Position numbers and translations under genes: made by a program
Notes under the pieces: model-generated
The model's input: only the letters and a program-made list of their open reading frames with translations
Database searches by the model: none
What the model was told of the DNA's origin: nothing
Assembly: GCA_905221605.1 (NCBI GenBank)
Contig: CAJNDS010001890.1
Coordinates: 1,512,501-1,576,500 of the forward strand
Length of the DNA: 64,000 nucleotides
Origin: Symbiodinium natans
Taxonomy: Eukaryota > Sar > Dinophyceae > Suessiales > Symbiodiniaceae
Reading direction: 5' to 3'
Shown: one piece after another, positions 61,885 to 64,000 of the stretch
Layout: each line of letters starts with the position of its first letter
Numbering within the stretch: position 1 is the stretch's first letter

Positions 61885-63010
61885 ATAAACCCTACTCGTT
61901 TAAGGCTCAGATTTATCAACGCCTTATTCGATTAAGACTTCGGGTCAGACCCCATTCCAAAATGTATCCATTTTAAAGGCTTGGGGTTTAAGATTTAGGC
62001 ATTTAAGCCTTAGACGTAAACCCTTAAACTTTAAACCCTACCTATAGGGTTTAAGGTTTACTGGTTTAGGGTTTAATATTTAGGCATTTAAACTTAAGCC
62101 GACAAATAAACCTAAACCCTTAACCTTTAAACCCCATAGGGTTCAGGTTTAAAGGTTTAGGCGTTAAGATTTAGGAGTTTAAACTTAAGCGCATAATTAG
62201 AATTTAAACCTTAAGGGTTTAAGGTTTAGGCATTCAAGCCTTAAACCCTTTTAGGGTCAGAACCCTAAAACCCTATAGGGCTCTAAAAGGTTCAAAGGTC
62301 TTAACCCTATAGGTGCTGAAGGTATAAATGTCCAGACTTTAGGTTTAAATGCATATAAAGTTTAGGAATCTTTGCCTCAGGTTCAGGCATTTAAACTTAC
62401 AGGGTTTAAGGCTTAGGGCTTTTCAGGGTTTACCTCTAAAGCCCTATCGGTTTTAGCCCTACAGGGTTTAAACCCTGCCTAGAGAGTTTAAACCTTAAAG
62501 GTTTAAGGCTTAGAGGGCTTGAGGCTTAAATCCCTAAACCCTAATTCCTGTAGGGTTATGCCTATGTTTGTATATATATGTAGGGCTTGCCTCCCGTGGA
62601 AATGCAAAGAACCACATCACCCTTCACCTTTAAACCCTATAGGGTTAAGGTTTGAAGGTTTACGCGTGAAGATGTGAGAGTTTAAACAAGTTTAAACCTT
62701 GAGGGTTTAAGGTTTAGGCATTTCAACCTTAAACCCTTTTAGGGTCAGAACCCCAAAACCCTATAGGGCTTTGAAAGGTTCAAAGGTTTAAATGCATATA
62801 AAGCTTAGCAGTCGATGCCTCAGGTTTGGGCATGTAAACCTTCAATAAGGTTTAAAGGCTTAGGGTTTTTCAGGGTTTCTCTCTGAAGCCCTGACAGGGT
62901 TAGCCCTATAAAGTTTAAACCCTGCCTATAAAGTTTAAACCTTGAAGGTCTAAGGCTCTGAGGGCTTGAGGCGTAAATCCCTAAACCCTAATTTCCCTTG
63001 GGTTATGCCT
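61885..63010 (+). repeat. Degenerate telomere-like region with internal duplication
   Basis: Dense TTTAAGG, GTTTAGG, AAACCCTATAGGG and CCCTAAACCC words in both orientations. A segment of about 200 bp at 62350-62546 recurs at about 62792-62993 (for example GTTTAAACCCTGCCTA, GGGCTTGAGGC, ATCCCTAAACCCTAAT). Around the same period, GGGTTATGCCTATGTTTGTA at 62555 recurs at 63000. Confidence 0.75.
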
Positions 63011-63059
63011 ATGTTTGTAGAGTGTAGGGCTTGCCTTCTGTGGAAATGCAGGAAAAGTA

Positions 63060-63740
63060 AGTACAAGGAAGTACCCACATCATATGTATATAGGGTGTAT
63101 GTATTATATATCAAATACAGATAATGGGGAAGGAAGGATGGTAAGTCTCGAGCCATAAGACTAGGAAGTATTCCAGCGCATAGGGTGATGCGAAAAATTC
63201 TTGACTATAAGCCCCGGGGATGCGAGAATACTCTGAGCAATCTCCTTTCACTATTTCCTGGGACCGACCTGGGGCGTATGTGGTGTTGATCAAAAGAAAA
63301 GATATAATGAGTATTGAATATACTTGTATACTATACTTAACACAACACCTGTTTATAACCACCGACCCTGTTTATAAACACCTTCGTCCATTATAGCTAC
63401 TGTACCCAGAACACCCCCCCAAAAAAAAAACCGAAGAAGTTGGTGTAGAAGTCGAGTCACCTTGGCAGGGGTTTAGGGTTGATAGCCAACGTTATTGTTT
63501 AACTAAATTTAAAACGAATACGGTTTGGCCCAAATCTTAGACGAATAGAGGTATCTGCTCACAGTGTTCTCGCTTCCCTGGGGCCTACATATAATAGATG
63601 TTTTCGCATCACCCTATGCCATCAAATGCTTCCTAGTTTTATGGTTTGAGAATACCGCCCTTCCCTCTCCACTTTCTCTATTTGATATACAATAAGAATA
63701 ATATACCTACACGGCGACGTGGGTAGAAGTTCTACCTTTT
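63060..63740 (+). repeat. Long imperfect inverted repeat
   Basis: The left arm (about 63060-63250) and right arm (about 63545-63740) are reverse complements with substitutions. The clearest part is GCATAGGGTGATGCGAAAA (63179-63197) against TTTTCGCATCACCCTATGC (63601-63619), continuing through CTAGGAAG/CTTCCTAG and ATATCAAATA/TATTTGATAT. The loop is about 300 bp. No transposase is seen. Confidence 0.75.
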
Positions 63741-63774
63741 CATGCAACACATACACCCTACATACATACACAGA

Positions 63775-64000
63775 GGGTTTAGGGTTTACTGACAGCGCCA
63801 ACGCAGCAACGAACCAATGAACCAATGTACCAATGATTTGGGCCCATGATTGGTGCAAAGGACGACCCAGGACCCAATGTACCAATGTACCAATGTACCA
63901 ATGTACCAATGTACCAATGATTTGGGCCCATGATTGGTGCAAAGGACGACCCATGACCCAATGTACCAATGTACCAATGTACCAATGTTTTGGGCCCATG
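63775..64000 (+). repeat. (ACCAATGT)n satellite with GGGCCCATGATTGGTGC spacer
   Basis: Runs of the 8-bp unit ACCAATGT alternate with a conserved spacer (TTTGGGCCCATGATTGGTGC, AAAGGACGACCCA). Two full higher-order units of about 100 bp are visible and the array runs off the window end. It is preceded by GGGTTTAGGGTTTA. Minus-strand WYIGTLVH frames are artefacts. Confidence 0.9.

Noticed and set aside
63622-63999. Minus-strand frame with repeated WYIGTLVH motif
   Set aside because: Translation of the 8-bp ACCAATGT satellite in a frame that happens to lack stops.

Overview
The window looks like nuclear DNA of a dinoflagellate, or failing that a close alveolate relative. Three independent signs support this. 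(1) A LINE-type endonuclease/reverse transcriptase at 3.3-6.1 kb resembles the dinoflagellate LINE type. (2) Two split host genes, a DHHC palmitoyltransferase and the mitochondrial ATP synthase gamma subunit, read through only if introns have GC-AG, GA-AG or GT-AG ends, usually followed by G, which is the dinoflagellate pattern. (3) A decayed nuclear copy of a mitochondrial cob gene of alveolate type lies at 58.7-59.5 kb. Telomere-like CCCTAAA/TTTAGGG tracts fit the same group. Gene density is very low. Most of the window is microsatellite, minisatellite and G-rich satellite, and there is one 100-base assembly gap (52034-52133).

Layout: 0-3.2 kb, anonymous sequence, an interstitial telomere-like block and a TTG microsatellite. 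3.2-11.6 kb, a multi-ORF mobile element: a broken LINE endonuclease/reverse transcriptase followed by four further reading frames (a dual-specificity-phosphatase-like protein, a Pro-rich protein, and two unrecognised proteins of about 335 residues). The element carries eleven short hairpins with one conserved core (GAGG-TNN-CCTC) and individually different but self-complementary arms. In the downstream half these hairpins sit at the borders of the reading frames. 11.9-12.5 kb, a second TTG-rich microsatellite. 12.5-20 kb, anonymous DNA with a broken minus-strand gene, repeats and a complete MITE with TA target duplication. 20.1-28.9 kb, a DHHC palmitoyltransferase split by an intron of about 7.8 kb that is full of satellites. 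29-38 kb, copies of a short GTAAACG...GAGGCGA element, anonymous DNA and a minisatellite. 38.6-46.4 kb, a large G-rich satellite built on GGGCATGCATTGGAGCCC. 46.4-49.9 kb, T-rich DNA and short coding-like repeats. 49.9-56.6 kb, the ATP synthase gamma gene, whose largest intron (about 4.4 kb) holds the gap and two minisatellites. 56.6-58.5 kb, nothing recognised. 58.7-59.5 kb, the cob NUMT. 59.7-64 kb, polypurine and poly-C tracts, a dispersed repeat, degenerate telomere-like DNA, a long inverted repeat and an 8-bp satellite, a subtelomeric type of landscape.

The two host genes have no evident functional link: one palmitoylates membrane proteins, the other builds the rotor shaft of mitochondrial F1-ATPase. 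The most unusual object is the hairpin-punctuated mobile element. Its reverse transcriptase is frameshifted and loses its thumb, yet three downstream frames (phosphatase-like and the two 335-residue proteins) are intact. All calls were made by eye, without database searches; splice sites were set by protein continuity and remain predictions.
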